A stretch of DNA of 64,000 nucleotides from JAJRRH01 sp047638815 (lineage in GTDB: Bacteria > Bacteroidota > Bacteroidia > Flavobacteriales_D > JABDKJ01). Within the stretch, counting starts at the first letter, position 1; every line of letters starts with the position of its first letter. Shown here piece after piece: positions 26,076 through 35,481 of the stretch. Under the pieces are notes generated by a model that was given only the letters and a program-made list of their open reading frames with translations, was not told the origin of the DNA and searched no databases. The position numbers and the translations under genes are program-made. The stretch covers positions 3,548-67,547 of the forward strand of contig JBLIMR010000008.1 in the NCBI GenBank assembly GCA_047638815.1, given 5' to 3'.

Positions 26076-29000
26076 TTACTCCGTAGATATTTTAATAAAC
26101 TTCTTGACTACAGTATTTTCTTGTCCGATGAAAGTAATGAAATAAACACCACTATTCAGTCTTGCAATATTCAGTTTGTTGTTCTCTATAGTCCATACAC
26201 TAATCAATTGACCTTGTTCGTTATTGATTCGAATAGATCGAGCATCCAAAACGGAAGCAACATCTATATATAGTGTGTTGGATGCAGGTACCGGATATAA
26301 AGTTATGTCGTCATTCGACCCTATTTCTGCCACTTCGATTTCTGACATGCTAGATGCTCCATCAAAATCAACCTGCTGTAATTGATAGTAGTGTACGCCC
26401 CAAGATGGGTTTTTATGTATGAAAGAATAAGACTGTTCTTCCGTTATTGTGCCTGCTCCGTTTTGAACATTAATTTGCTCCCATTCCAATCCATCTATGG
26501 AATGATACAGCTTGAAAAGGTTGTTGTTAATCTCTGTAGCCGTCATCCAAGATAAATTGATATCTCTTTCTTGATTTTTAGCCTCGAAAAATAAAAGTTC
26601 GATAGGCAGCAATGGATTCAAGATGTCCCCTTGAATAGCAAAATCAGAGAATCCCGTATATGTGCCTGAAGCCGCAGCATATCCAGTAAATGTGCAAATA
26701 TCCCCTTCATAGGCAGATGCCAATGGCCAAACATTAGTCTCGGCTCCAGCAGTTCCACTTGGAGCTCGCATCAATCTATACTCATTGTTCGGTGGAGGTG
26801 CAAATGGAGCATTAAGCCCTGTATTTGGATGCATGGTCACAGTATATAGCATTCCTGCTGGGCCTGTTAAATTCCAATATCCATCATTGGCAAATTCTTC
26901 GTAGTCCAAAATACGTTGTGTTGAACTACATAACTGCGTATTATCATATACATTCATTATTCCTGGGCTGGCTGGATCAAATATGGCCGAAACATTTCCG
27001 GTGCCGGAAGTAATATTCATATTCACTGGATTGTACCCTAATCCACTAGGTCTATCGCCCACTGGAAAATCATAGATTCCTGTCAAAACAGCTCTTTCAA
27101 GTCTGCCTTCAACGAAACCATCATTTACAGGATATACTCCCGTTGCATTTGGCGCTTCATATCCCGTTATTGACATAACAGCATTATTCGTCACAACGAC
27201 TTTCACATCATCTGATGCCGCGTCAATAATTCCAGTTCCAAACTGTAGCTGATTGCTCACATTCATGTCACTACCTGCCAGTTCCACTTTCGTGCCGACT
27301 GGCTTGTTGATAGAAACATTGTAAAAGGTCTCCGTTCCAGAAAGTATTGAGGAGCCATCAATTATCTGAGTTCCCAAGCCGACAAAATCAACAAGCGAAT
27401 TATTTTCGATAAAACCGTTTGACGCAGCACCATTAATCCAATTTCCATGAAGGGTTAATGTTGAAGTCGTAGTCGGAGAGTTCATATCCAATAAAGAATT
27501 GGCGCCTACAAGATTTAAAGATCCTAATATTTCAATATTTCCTCCATCCTGATTGATAAGTGCTGCATTGTCTGCAATAAAAATATCTCCATTCACCAAT
27601 AACTGATCCGTTGCATCAAATACTTCAACGCTGCCCGAAATGGTCAGCGCATTAACCGAAGCAATCGATCCATAAATACTTGCATCGGCATGTGTTGCAT
27701 CAATAACCGCATCGTTGGTTACCATAGGAATCTGCACATCTGATGTCGCGGTAGGAACTTTTAGATTACTCCAGTTTCCACATTCAAACCATTGGTCATC
27801 TTGAGCACCAGTCCATATGCCTTCTGAAATAGTGCCTGAATTAACAGGGAAACTTACACATGAACCAACATAATCTGGACCATTAGTATTATAACTACCA
27901 TGATTTGGATAACCGGTCCAATTATTAATATCGCTAATACGAGTTATCCATTCTAACTTCGAAGCAGCGGTAAATAGTCCTACATACTTAACGCGAGCAA
28001 TATCAGCCAATCCATCCAAATCAGCACTAAAACATTTCGAACCCGTATATAGTGTAGAACCACTAGGGCTATTGTAATTTGGCGCAGATTCCCAGCCAAC
28101 TCCAGTCCACCCATAAAGAACATTCCCTGAATATAAACCGTCTTGAGAATTACTACCACCAGTCCATACACCACCCTGCATTATCCATATTTGATCTGTA
28201 GCTGTAACATTAAAATCTAAAATCCCCCCACCGTTGAGACTGTAAATAGTCCAATTAGCATTATCCAGTACTCCACATAAAAAGACATCAAAATCTGATG
28301 ATGAGTTTCCAGTTCCTTGGATACAAATCGTTTGTCCTGCCGCAATATCACCTCCTCCAGTTCTCTGCATTCTGACCACACCTTCATTACCGCCCCAAAA
28401 ACCTGACGCAGTGTGTTCATAGCCATTGTCAGTAAAATCAATCGAAGTGCTCTCGCTAATATCTTCAAAGGCAACAAAACATACTTCGTCACCAATAGTT
28501 GGAATGTTGTCAAAAACAGCCACAATTGCAAGATCCCCGGCTTCCAAAGTTGTTGTAGTACTTGGTTCCAAAATAACCTCTTTACCAAGAGACCAGTCCG
28601 TGCCGCTACGAACAAATATCATGAAACTGTATTCTGTGGTATTGTTCAAATTTGTCACCATCACGCCTGTCCCAGTTCCCTTATAAACAACAAAACCTGC
28701 GGGCGGACCTATTGATGTTCCAGATCCGAATACAGCATTTGCAACATATGCAGATCCATCACCTGTTGGTGTTTGTGTAATTCCCGCTATACCATCAGCC
28801 ATAATCAATACTTCATCCCAACAACCTGTCGAAGGAAGACTCCAATTCAAAGTAACTTGAGTATCTCCAGCTAATCCACCATAATTAGGAACATCAATTT
28901 GATTGATCATCTGACTTGTTGAGGTAGGGTCAGAATAACGATATTCAGTAGTTCCAATTGCATAAGCATAAACTCTAAAAGTGTAACCTACTCCTGTAGT

Positions 29001-31436
29001 TAACCCTGTAACAGTTACATTATTTCCAGTTCCGTTGTATAATACTCGAGAAAAATCAGGCCCAATGCCGTAGGTTGATGCCAAGCTATAATCAAGATTT
29101 TCACCCAATGCAATGCTAGGATCCAAGGCGGTAACTCCACCAGGTGTTGATTCTTGTCTCGCGACTATCAAAAAACCATTGTGATTCCCAATCAATGGGT
29201 CATTCCAGCTAATATCTATTGTGTTATTCGTTACACACGGTGTCGCTAAATCATCAATGATTTCGGGTTTGCTAACAAATACATCCGTGCTTGATGATGA
29301 TATGAGATAATCCTCTTGCCCAGGCAAGCAATTGTATTCGAAAATCTCTGTGAAATATTCTGTTCCTGGGTTTAAGCCGGTGACAACAACCGAATTACCA
29401 TTGCCGTTGTAAATAATAAAGTTATTGACGTCTAATTGGTCTCCAGTACCGAAAACACTAGTTGCATTGTAGCCACTGTTGTCAATTGGATTAGAGTCTA
29501 CCGGATTTCCTTCTTGCATTAAAAGCAGTGTGTTGTCACCATCACCACCAAGATTCCAAGCTACATTGGCGCTAGTTGTAGTAACGGCAGAAGGTGAGCT
29601 TCCTGAGAATATACTTGTGATTGTTGGTTCGGAGCATGTGCTGCAATCTAATCCCGAGATTGTTATATCATCGAAACCAGCATATTGGCCGTTACCATTT
29701 TGAAAAGCTTTCAGGATTAATTCGACTACTCCAACAGAATTCGGTATTGGACTAATAATGTTGGTCCATCCAGACGAACACCCTCCACTAACACAAATTG
29801 TAATTTCACCCTGTGGAATTCCGTCATATACGAATTCATACTTTAAATTATCAGTACCATTATAAGCCAGAGCGCTCCATTTAAAATCAATTACTACATT
29901 TGAAAATGTACTGATGTCTTTGTTGAAAGTTAATGTGTGAACAACTCCAGCACCAGCTGTCGGATTATCTAAATCCTCCATTCCCCAAAATAAAGATCCT
30001 GAAGCAGGATTAATACTCCCAATACTCCCGACAATAGCCCATGTATCTATATTAGAATACGCCAGTGGATTTGTGGTATAAGCCCAACCACCTCCTTCAA
30101 ATCCCTGGAAATCAATGGGTATGAAAACCTGTTCATCATCGACTATCGTAAGATCATGGCTAACTATAGGACCTATGGTGCAACTCACGGCATTTTGTAA
30201 TTCAAAAATCACATTAACATCACCCTCACAGAGAGCGTTATCATTTAACGTAATTGAAATGGTTTGCGACATATTCCCAACAAAACTGACTGTCTGAGTC
30301 GAATAAGAGTAATGAATGGGATCAGTTGCTGATCCACCTGTGACCACAACATCAACTGTGTGTGCACCTGCTATACCAGAGGTTACCGTAATGACATGAG
30401 TGCCACCAATTTCATTTGCAGAAGCTACAGCCACCGCGAAATTCACAAAATTAGTGGTAACCGATCCTGATAAAGCAACGAAAACTGTATTGGCGGAAGG
30501 GCCTGAAATATCAAGATCCGATAATCCATAATTTCCAACAAATAAGCCGGACTCTAAGATAACAAAAATGTCTGTAGACACTAAATCACCCAAGCCATCT
30601 GTCGTTAAATTAAAAGTAGAAAGGTATCCAGAGCCATCTGTCGTTGATATCAAAAAATTTGTTGGTGCAGTTAGGGTTATAGTTGAATTTGCAGCAAATC
30701 CAGTTGCACTTACGGAAAAAGATTGCGAATCAGAACCATCTGCATCACCTTCAATATAATCAAAACCCGTTAACAATGATAGGGAAGTTGTGATTACGGG
30801 GCCAGATACACATGTGGTTACACTAAATGTACCAGAGAATGTCTGATTAACCGTATTATCTCCTGACCAGTTTGAAAAGTTATAGATCGCTGCTAATAAA
30901 TTAGCTTTAGTATCATTAAGTATTGAACCATTATAAATGGAATTATCAATTTCAGCAATTGATTGAGCGTTTACACCTAAAGTCAAACCGCTTGGCAGGT
31001 TTCCCTCATTTGCTTGAGAGTAATCACCGCCACCTAAACCATCATTACCAAGTGCGGTAATAAATGTTGGAGAAGAAGCTAAACCCTGATAAGCTATAAT
31101 TCCATCCCCACCAGTTGAAAAGATTAGAGAGTTAGTTTCACTAACTGTCCCGATAGTTGCGCTTGGGGCACTTGTAATTGTAACTACAGTACCGCAGCTT
31201 ACTCCACCTGGAGGAGCTGTCCAAATAATTGTCCCTTCACCTCCTGGTATCTCATCCTCTTCGTTATCTGTAAATGATATTACCTCACTCGCTGGAATAT
31301 CTACCAAAGCAACAAATGCAAAATTGTCAGTTCCATCTGCATTGTATTGAACAAATGCTATATCTCCGACAGCCAATTGAGTGTACCCAGTAGTTACAAC
31401 AAAAATAAAACCAACAAAGAGTAACAGTCTTTTCAT
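26076..31436 (-). CDS. Very large T9SS-sorted surface protein
   Basis: The ATG at 31436 gives MKRLLLFVGFIFVVTTGYTQ, a signal peptide; the GTG at 31445 is an upstream extension. The 1,786-residue protein has, in order, an unnamed beta domain (about 23-210, GDIAFVQYNADGTDNFAFVA), a Calx-beta-like region (about 335-435), fibronectin III-like repeats (about 605-960), a second copy of the first domain (about 965-1180), a repeat-rich beta region, and the LPIELLFFEA block common in secreted Bacteroidota proteins. The last 80 residues are a type A sorting domain (LYPVPASNTLYIDV ... LNSGVYFITF). It is probably a secreted or surface adhesin or structural protein; no catalytic motif is seen. The promoter is at 31463-31494. 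Confidence 0.85.
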   Translation of the reverse strand: MKRLLLFVGFIFVVTTGYTQLAVGDIAFVQYNADGTDNFAFVALVDIPASEVISFTDNEEDEIPGGEGTIIWTAPPGGVSCGTVVTITSAPSATIGTVSETNSLIFSTGGDGIIAYQGLASSPTFITALGNDGLGGGDYSQANEGNLPSGLTLGVNAQSIAEIDNSIYNGSILNDTKANLLAAIYNFSNWSGDNTVNQTFSGTFSVTTCVSGPVITTSLSLLTGFDYIEGDADGSDSQSFSVSATGFAANSTITLTAPTNFLISTTDGSGYLSTFNLTTDGLGDLVSTDIFVILESGLFVGNYGLSDLDISGPSANTVFVALSGSVTTNFVNFAVAVASANEIGGTHVITVTSGIAGAHTVDVVVTGGSATDPIHYSYSTQTVSFVGNMSQTISITLNDNALCEGDVNVIFELQNAVSCTIGPIVSHDLTIVDDEQVFIPIDFQGFEGGGWAYTTNPLAYSNIDTWAIVGSIGSINPASGSLFWGMEDLDNPTAGAGVVHTLTFNKDISTFSNVVIDFKWSALAYNGTDNLKYEFVYDGIPQGEITICVSGGCSSGWTNIISPIPNSVGVVELILKAFQNGNGQYAGFDDITISGLDCSTCSEPTITSIFSGSSPSAVTTTSANVAWNLGGDGDNTLLLMQEGNPVDSNPIDNSGYNATSVFGTGDQLDVNNFIIYNGNGNSVVVTGLNPGTEYFTEIFEYNCLPGQEDYLISSSSTDVFVSKPEIIDDLATPCVTNNTIDISWNDPLIGNHNGFLIVARQESTPGGVTALDPSIALGENLDYSLASTYGIGPDFSRVLYNGTGNNVTVTGLTTGVGYTFRVYAYAIGTTEYRYSDPTSTSQMINQIDVPNYGGLAGDTQVTLNWSLPSTGCWDEVLIMADGIAGITQTPTGDGSAYVANAVFGSGTSIGPPAGFVVYKGTGTGVMVTNLNNTTEYSFMIFVRSGTDWSLGKEVILEPSTTTTLEAGDLAIVAVFDNIPTIGDEVCFVAFEDISESTSIDFTDNGYEHTASGFWGGNEGVVRMQRTGGGDIAAGQTICIQGTGNSSSDFDVFLCGVLDNANWTIYSLNGGGILDFNVTATDQIWIMQGGVWTGGSNSQDGLYSGNVLYGWTGVGWESAPNYNSPSGSTLYTGSKCFSADLDGLADIARVKYVGLFTAASKLEWITRISDINNWTGYPNHGSYNTNGPDYVGSCVSFPVNSGTISEGIWTGAQDDQWFECGNWSNLKVPTATSDVQIPMVTNDAVIDATHADASIYGSIASVNALTISGSVEVFDATDQLLVNGDIFIADNAALINQDGGNIEILGSLNLVGANSLLDMNSPTTTSTLTLHGNWINGAASNGFIENNSLVDFVGLGTQIIDGSSILSGTETFYNVSINKPVGTKVELAGSDMNVSNQLQFGTGIIDAASDDVKVVVTNNAVMSITGYEAPNATGVYPVNDGFVEGRLERAVLTGIYDFPVGDRPSGLGYNPVNMNITSGTGNVSAIFDPASPGIMNVYDNTQLCSSTQRILDYEEFANDGYWNLTGPAGMLYTVTMHPNTGLNAPFAPPPNNEYRLMRAPSGTAGAETNVWPLASAYEGDICTFTGYAAASGTYTGFSDFAIQGDILNPLLPIELLFFEAKNQERDINLSWMTATEINNNLFKLYHSIDGLEWEQINVQNGAGTITEEQSYSFIHKNPSWGVHYYQLQQVDFDGASSMSEIEVAEIGSNDDITLYPVPASNTLYIDVASVLDARSIRINNEQGQLISVWTIENNKLNIARLNSGVYFITFIGQENTVVKKFIKISTE

Positions 31437-31462
31437 AGAACCCACTTAAATCAATCCACTGA

Positions 31463-31494
31463 CAAAATTAAGGAAACCTTAATTTTATAAGCAA
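31463..31494 (-). promoter_or_regulatory. Promoter of the large T9SS cargo gene
   Basis: Minus-strand TTG at 31494-31492, a 21-base spacer and TAATTTTG at 31470-31463, an exact TAnnTTTG. The ATG follows 26 bases after the -7 element. Confidence 0.6.
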
Positions 31495-31596
31495 TTTGAA
31501 TATCAACATTATGTTAACATCCGAATTAACAAATTTAAGAAATTCTTATGTTGGAATCAAGGCTAATATATTGATTAACAAGAGACTCAGAGTCCT

Positions 31597-32403
31597 TTAT
31601 AAGTCCCTAGATTGGAGTAGTTTGTAACACCCAAAAATAAGCAGGGCGATATAGACAAAGACCACTAAAACATCGAATCCCGCAACATACGTTTGGGTCT
31701 CTTGAAGGCCGTATTTCGCAAATGGAAGTCTAATGAGATTGCCTATGGATATTACCGGAAGTAATTCAGCGGCCATTTCAAACTTAAAGTCAAATCTTAG
31801 AAAGAGATGAATAATCCATTCAACGAAGGTGTAAAACATCACCAAAGCGATAGAGACTCCTGATTTCCTGACAAGCAAGCCGACAAAAAGACAAAAGAGT
31901 TGAAAGGCAAATAGGTGCAAAAAATATGCGGGAACAAAGGTGATGTTTTTCATTATGAACGACATGCCAGTCACAGGTGACCATAGGAATCCGCATACCA
32001 ATCCAATTAAAAGAACAACTACACTGAAAAATAAGCTGGTGAGAAAAATCATACCTAGCTTGCTAACTAAAATATCTTTCCGACTTAAACCATCTATTAC
32101 ACCTTGCCTAAGCGTTGTGTATGTATATTCATTGCTAATTGAAATTATCACGATGAATCCCAATAAAATTGAGAACCATTTATAAACCCAAGTAAGGTTT
32201 TGCCATATATCCACAAAATCAAACAATGGTAAGTCACCCAGTGAAATGCCGTTCATGACTTCGCCAATGCTACCAAGGTAGTTAAGAAAAAGTCTTCCTC
32301 CGACAGGAACTAGAATTAAAAAAGTAAGGAATAGGCTACCTAAAACCCAGAAGTATCTCGTGTTTCTGAGTTTAAATAATTCAATATCAATTAATCTTTT
32401 CAT
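31597..32403 (-). CDS. ABC-2 type transporter permease
   Basis: The 268-residue protein has six predicted membrane segments, for example YFWVLGSLFLTFLILVPV, WFSILLGFIVIISIS, and MIFLTSLFFSVVVLLIGLVC. The SISNEYTYTTLRQGVIDGLS block after the second segment is typical of ABC-2 permeases such as the NatB/BcrB type. It overlaps the ATPase gene by four bases and would form the membrane part of that exporter. The substrate is not known. It is the last gene in the sigma/DUF4252 operon. Confidence 0.85.
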   Translation of the reverse strand: MKRLIDIELFKLRNTRYFWVLGSLFLTFLILVPVGGRLFLNYLGSIGEVMNGISLGDLPLFDFVDIWQNLTWVYKWFSILLGFIVIISISNEYTYTTLRQGVIDGLSRKDILVSKLGMIFLTSLFFSVVVLLIGLVCGFLWSPVTGMSFIMKNITFVPAYFLHLFAFQLFCLFVGLLVRKSGVSIALVMFYTFVEWIIHLFLRFDFKFEMAAELLPVISIGNLIRLPFAKYGLQETQTYVAGFDVLVVFVYIALLIFGCYKLLQSRDL

Positions 32404-33296
32404 TTGTTTTGGGCGAGTATTTCAATGAATTGATCCTCTAATTTTCTTTTTACCACAGAGAAGTGGCTGAGGTAAACTTTATTATCCGACAGAAATCTGC
32501 TGAGCTCTTCGATGTCTGAAGTTTTATCAATTTTTAAAATGTATTTGTCTTTCCTTTTTTCAAGGGATGAAAGATGCTTGTAGTTTCCAAGCGTCTTCTC
32601 TAAGGATATCATGTCTGCACTAGCAACCTCCACTAAATGATGGTCTGAAAATTCTCCTTCAACATTTCCTTGATGCACCAAGTTGCCATTTTTCAGAACA
32701 ATAAAACTGCTACAAACCTTTTGTACTTCATCAAGAAGATGACTGGCAAGAATTATCGTTTTTCCGCCTTCGGCTATAGTGGTTATGAGTGTTCTTATTT
32801 CTGCTATACCCTGAGGATCTAAGCCATTAGTTGGCTCATCAAAAATCAGTACTTCAGGATCATTTAATAAAGCAGCAGCTATGGCTAGTCGCTGTTTCAT
32901 TCCTAGCGAATAAGTTTTAAAAGAATGGTCTTTTCTTTCCAATAAGGAAACTTGATCGAGAACTTGATCTATTCGTAACTCATCCACTCCCTTAATTTTG
33001 CAAGAGATTTGAAGGTTCTTATAACCCGATAAGCTCGGATAGAAATTCGGTTTCTCCAAAATAGAGCCAATTTTCAATCTCAAATGATCAGCGTCTCCTT
33101 CCCCAAACCAGGAAAAAGTTCCTGAACTGGGAAGTGTCACACCTAGTATCATTCCCAGTGTTGTCGTTTTTCCACTACCATTAGGCCCTAGAAAACCAAA
33201 AACCTCGCCTTTTTTAATCTCAAGATTCAGATTATTAACTGCCCTGACCTTCTTGTAGTTTTTGGTCAGACCATTTATTTCAAGTACGTTATTCAT
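32400..33296 (-). CDS. ABC transporter ATP-binding protein
   Basis: The 298-residue ATPase has Walker A GPNGSGKT (37-44), a Q-loop region, the signature YSLGMKQRLAIAAALL, Walker B VLIFDEPTNGLDP and the H-loop ILASHLLDE. It is like the NatA/CcmA/BcrA drug- and lantibiotic-type exporters, pairing with the ABC-2 permease that follows. The start overlaps the end of the upstream DUF4252 gene by eight bases, so translation is probably coupled. In similar operons such exporters are part of envelope stress responses; that role is inferred. Confidence 0.9.
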   Translation of the reverse strand: MNNVLEINGLTKNYKKVRAVNNLNLEIKKGEVFGFLGPNGSGKTTTLGMILGVTLPSSGTFSWFGEGDADHLRLKIGSILEKPNFYPSLSGYKNLQISCKIKGVDELRIDQVLDQVSLLERKDHSFKTYSLGMKQRLAIAAALLNDPEVLIFDEPTNGLDPQGIAEIRTLITTIAEGGKTIILASHLLDEVQKVCSSFIVLKNGNLVHQGNVEGEFSDHHLVEVASADMISLEKTLGNYKHLSSLEKRKDKYILKIDKTSDIEELSRFLSDNKVYLSHFSVVKRKLEDQFIEILAQNK

Positions 33297-33840
33297 CCTC
33301 TTCTATTTCTTCGTATTCACCTTCAGGAAATGATTCTTCAAAATCTTCCATCATTGGCATCATCTTCTTTAGTTTTTCCATATTCAAGCTTGATAGGGCA
33401 TTTAAATATTTGGTATCAACGCTACCCATCATTTCAAACAAACCGCTCATTTCTCCCATGTTGAATACTACAACCCAACTTGTTCCACTTCTCCCCGATT
33501 CCAATGAAAGCACAGTGGCTTTGTAGTCTATATTGTCGAAGTTCATTAGCTCCTCGTACCCCTCATCTCCTAGACCCTCCATTAGGTTCTTATAGAGCAT
33601 TATTGACTGATCGCCAATGGAGTCGGTCATTAAGAATTTAAGGTGATCCAAGTCCTTGATAAGTAAGTTGAAATCTTCATTTTTATCTTTGTTCAAGACC
33701 CTAATAAGACTTTGATAGAGGTATAAATTATATCCATCGACCTGTTCTTCAAATTGGGTTATTGCCTTGCTTTGAGCAGACACAGAATTAACCGTTATTC
33801 CTAGAACAATTACTAGAAAAAGAGTGATTATTTTTTTCAT
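33289..33840 (-). CDS. DUF4252 family exported protein
   Basis: A signal peptide (MKKIITLFLVIVLGITVNSV, cleaved near SAQS) precedes 160 residues that match the DUF4252 pattern: an N-terminal VDGYNLYLYQSLIRVLNK helix, FNLLIKDLDHLKFLMTDS, a central YEELMNF and a closing MGEMSGLFEMMGSVDTKYLNALSSLNMEKL. The C-terminus is very acidic. DUF4252 has no known function. It lies two bases from the previous DUF4252 gene and overlaps the ABC ATPase gene, so all are in one operon headed by the sigma factor. Confidence 0.78.
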   Translation of the reverse strand: MKKIITLFLVIVLGITVNSVSAQSKAITQFEEQVDGYNLYLYQSLIRVLNKDKNEDFNLLIKDLDHLKFLMTDSIGDQSIMLYKNLMEGLGDEGYEELMNFDNIDYKATVLSLESGRSGTSWVVVFNMGEMSGLFEMMGSVDTKYLNALSSLNMEKLKKMMPMMEDFEESFPEGEYEEIEEDE

Positions 33841-33842
33841 GG

Positions 33843-34388
33843 TTAATCGTCTTTATTTTGTTCTCCACCCACATTTTCCAACTTTTCAAAACCTTCAATA
33901 TTCATATGTTTACTGAGTTTCGACATTGATTTCAAATCGATATCCCCAACAATGCTCATCATAATCAACCCCCTTTCCTCAAGGGCTATCATTAACAACT
34001 CAGAAATAACACCATCAGATTTCTCTTGAATAAAGAACCTCAACTCAGACTCCTCCTTTTCAACACGCATCAATTCGTCCATGTCCTTTTCGGGCATTTT
34101 AGATATTTGCTTAAACAACATTGGTGCACCATCCAAGTCATCTCCAATCAACATTTTAAGGCCTTTCAACTTGGATATTGTTTGTATCATTTCTTGACCA
34201 TCTTCACCGTCTACTTCAAAGTTAGCGAACAACTGAAACATTTTAGCAGAAATAGTAATTCTGGTGAATCGATCGTCTTCACTGTATTTTTCAAAATGTC
34301 TTTGTATGGCACTTTGCGCACTTACACTCATCGCAGAACAAATTAATACGATAAGCAAAATGCTTGATTTATAGTAGTTATACTTCAT
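33843..34388 (-). CDS. DUF4252 family exported protein
   Basis: Residues 1-25 are a signal peptide (SSILLIVLICSAMSVSAQS). The mature region has the DUF4252 features: FEKYSEDDRFTRITISAKMF, QTISKLKGLKMLIGDD, MDELMRVEKEESELRFFIQE and a final LIMMSIVGDIDLKSMSKLSK. It is a close paralogue of the N-terminal part of the protein encoded at 35482-36234. It lies two bases after the putative anti-sigma gene and two bases before the next DUF4252 gene. Function unknown; periplasmic or outer membrane location inferred from the signal peptide. Confidence 0.8.
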   Translation of the reverse strand: MKYNYYKSSILLIVLICSAMSVSAQSAIQRHFEKYSEDDRFTRITISAKMFQLFANFEVDGEDGQEMIQTISKLKGLKMLIGDDLDGAPMLFKQISKMPEKDMDELMRVEKEESELRFFIQEKSDGVISELLMIALEERGLIMMSIVGDIDLKSMSKLSKHMNIEGFEKLENVGGEQNKDD

Positions 34389-34390
34389 AA

Positions 34391-34918
34391 TTATGGGGTG
34401 TTATTTTTTTCAATTTCTTTTTGGGCTTGATCAAACTTTTTGATTTCACCTGCGTAGCTAACGCCTTCATTTAGGTTCGAAGACACCATCATTAATGCGG
34501 CTCTAACATTCGCATATGCTTTCTCTGGGTCATCATAGGTGTCAATGAATTCTTCTTCCACATATATCTTTTCCATGGCTTCACCATTATCATCTTTGAG
34601 ATAATTGATAAGTGTTATTCCTACCATTAATGCTACACAAGCTGCGAGCAGCATAGGCCACATTTTTTTCATGATGATCACTTTTCCATTTTTACTTTCA
34701 AGTGATTCAATCTTGCTCATGATATCAATGTCGAAATCATCATCAAGTGTAATGTTGCTTTCCTGTTTGATATATGCAAAATACTCAGATGCAGCCTCGA
34801 ATTCTTCTGGCGGATTTTGATTGAATGAAAAGTACTCTTTTAGGATACCTTCCTCATCCAGGCTTGTTTCGCCTAGCCAGAATTTTCTTATGAGCTCTTT
34901 AATGCTATGATAGTCCAT
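34391..34918 (-). CDS. Putative anti-sigma factor (single-pass membrane protein)
   Basis: The 175-residue protein has a cytoplasmic N-terminal part of about 80 residues (IKELIRKFWLGETSLDEEGI is reminiscent of anti-sigma zinc-finger-like starts in Bacteroidota but has no HxxxCxxC motif). One membrane segment follows at about 86-106 (MWPMLLAACVALMVGITLIN), then a short acidic periplasmic tail. The start codon overlaps the sigma factor gene by 14 bases. Position and topology support an anti-sigma role; sequence similarity alone does not, so this is an inference. Confidence 0.65.
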   Translation of the reverse strand: MDYHSIKELIRKFWLGETSLDEEGILKEYFSFNQNPPEEFEAASEYFAYIKQESNITLDDDFDIDIMSKIESLESKNGKVIIMKKMWPMLLAACVALMVGITLINYLKDDNGEAMEKIYVEEEFIDTYDDPEKAYANVRAALMMVSSNLNEGVSYAGEIKKFDQAQKEIEKNNTP

Positions 34919-35417
34919 ACTTAATTACTTTATCCATTCTTTCTTTTATAAATTTCCTTGCACGAAAAAGATTTACCTTAACCTGATTCATGTCAAGTCC
35001 CATTATTTCCTCTATTTCCTTGTAGCTCATTCCTTCAAAATCTCGGAGCCTCACAACTTCTCTTTGTTTGAGGCTTAACTGATCTACAATTTGACCTACA
35101 TGACTCAACAACTCTTTGTTCTCCATTATTTGCGATGGGTCATCCGCATTGTACTGAAGATCATATTGACCTTCTAACGATTGATTTGCATATGACTTAC
35201 TTTTCATTCTATCCAGGGATTTATTTCTAGTACATGTCATTGACCATGCTTCAATATTGTTAATCTTCTTATTGTCTTGCAGATCCTGCCACAATTTTAT
35301 CATTACCTCCTGCACTATGTCTTTCGCTTCATCCTCGTCTCTTAAATAAGAGAGAGCAAACCGAAAGAGTTTATTCTTTAGCGGCAACACAATATTTCTA
35401 AACTCGAGACTGGTCAA
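34905..35417 (-). CDS. ECF-type RNA polymerase sigma factor
   Basis: The 170-residue protein has a sigma-2 region (LPLKNKLFRFALSYLRDEDE, then AKDIVQEVMIKLWQDL) and a sigma-4 region (LSLKQREVVRLRDFEGMSYK, then EIEEIMGLDMNQVKVNLFRA). There is no sigma-3, as is usual for the ECF group. The start is a TTG at 35417; no ATG or GTG in frame fits better with the expected N-terminus. It heads a tightly packed operon (putative anti-sigma, two DUF4252 proteins, ABC ATPase, ABC permease). A 9-bp hairpin lies just upstream, between it and the DUF4252-T9SS gene. Confidence 0.9.
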   Translation of the reverse strand: MTSLEFRNIVLPLKNKLFRFALSYLRDEDEAKDIVQEVMIKLWQDLQDNKKINNIEAWSMTCTRNKSLDRMKSKSYANQSLEGQYDLQYNADDPSQIMENKELLSHVGQIVDQLSLKQREVVRLRDFEGMSYKEIEEIMGLDMNQVKVNLFRARKFIKERMDKVIKYGLS

Positions 35418-35445
35418 TGTTTCTGTCGGCTTTTGGTTGGAGGGA

Positions 35446-35469
35446 CTGGCTCAGAAATGTCTGAGCCAG
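35446..35469. other. Hairpin between the DUF4252-T9SS gene and the sigma gene
   Basis: A perfect 9-bp inverted repeat (ctggctcag / ctgagccag) with a 6-base loop. It lies 12 bases after the stop codon of the upstream gene and 28 bases before the sigma factor start. It has no T run on either side, so it is not a standard terminator. It could be an mRNA-processing or attenuation element, or a protein-binding site. Confidence 0.5.
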
Positions 35470-35481
35470 ATGATCTTAGTT

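Noticed and set aside
28217..28615. Long open frame on the minus strand, out of frame inside the large cargo gene
   Set aside because: It overlaps fully with a clear T9SS protein, and the translation has no recognisable domain; it is a by-product of codon bias.
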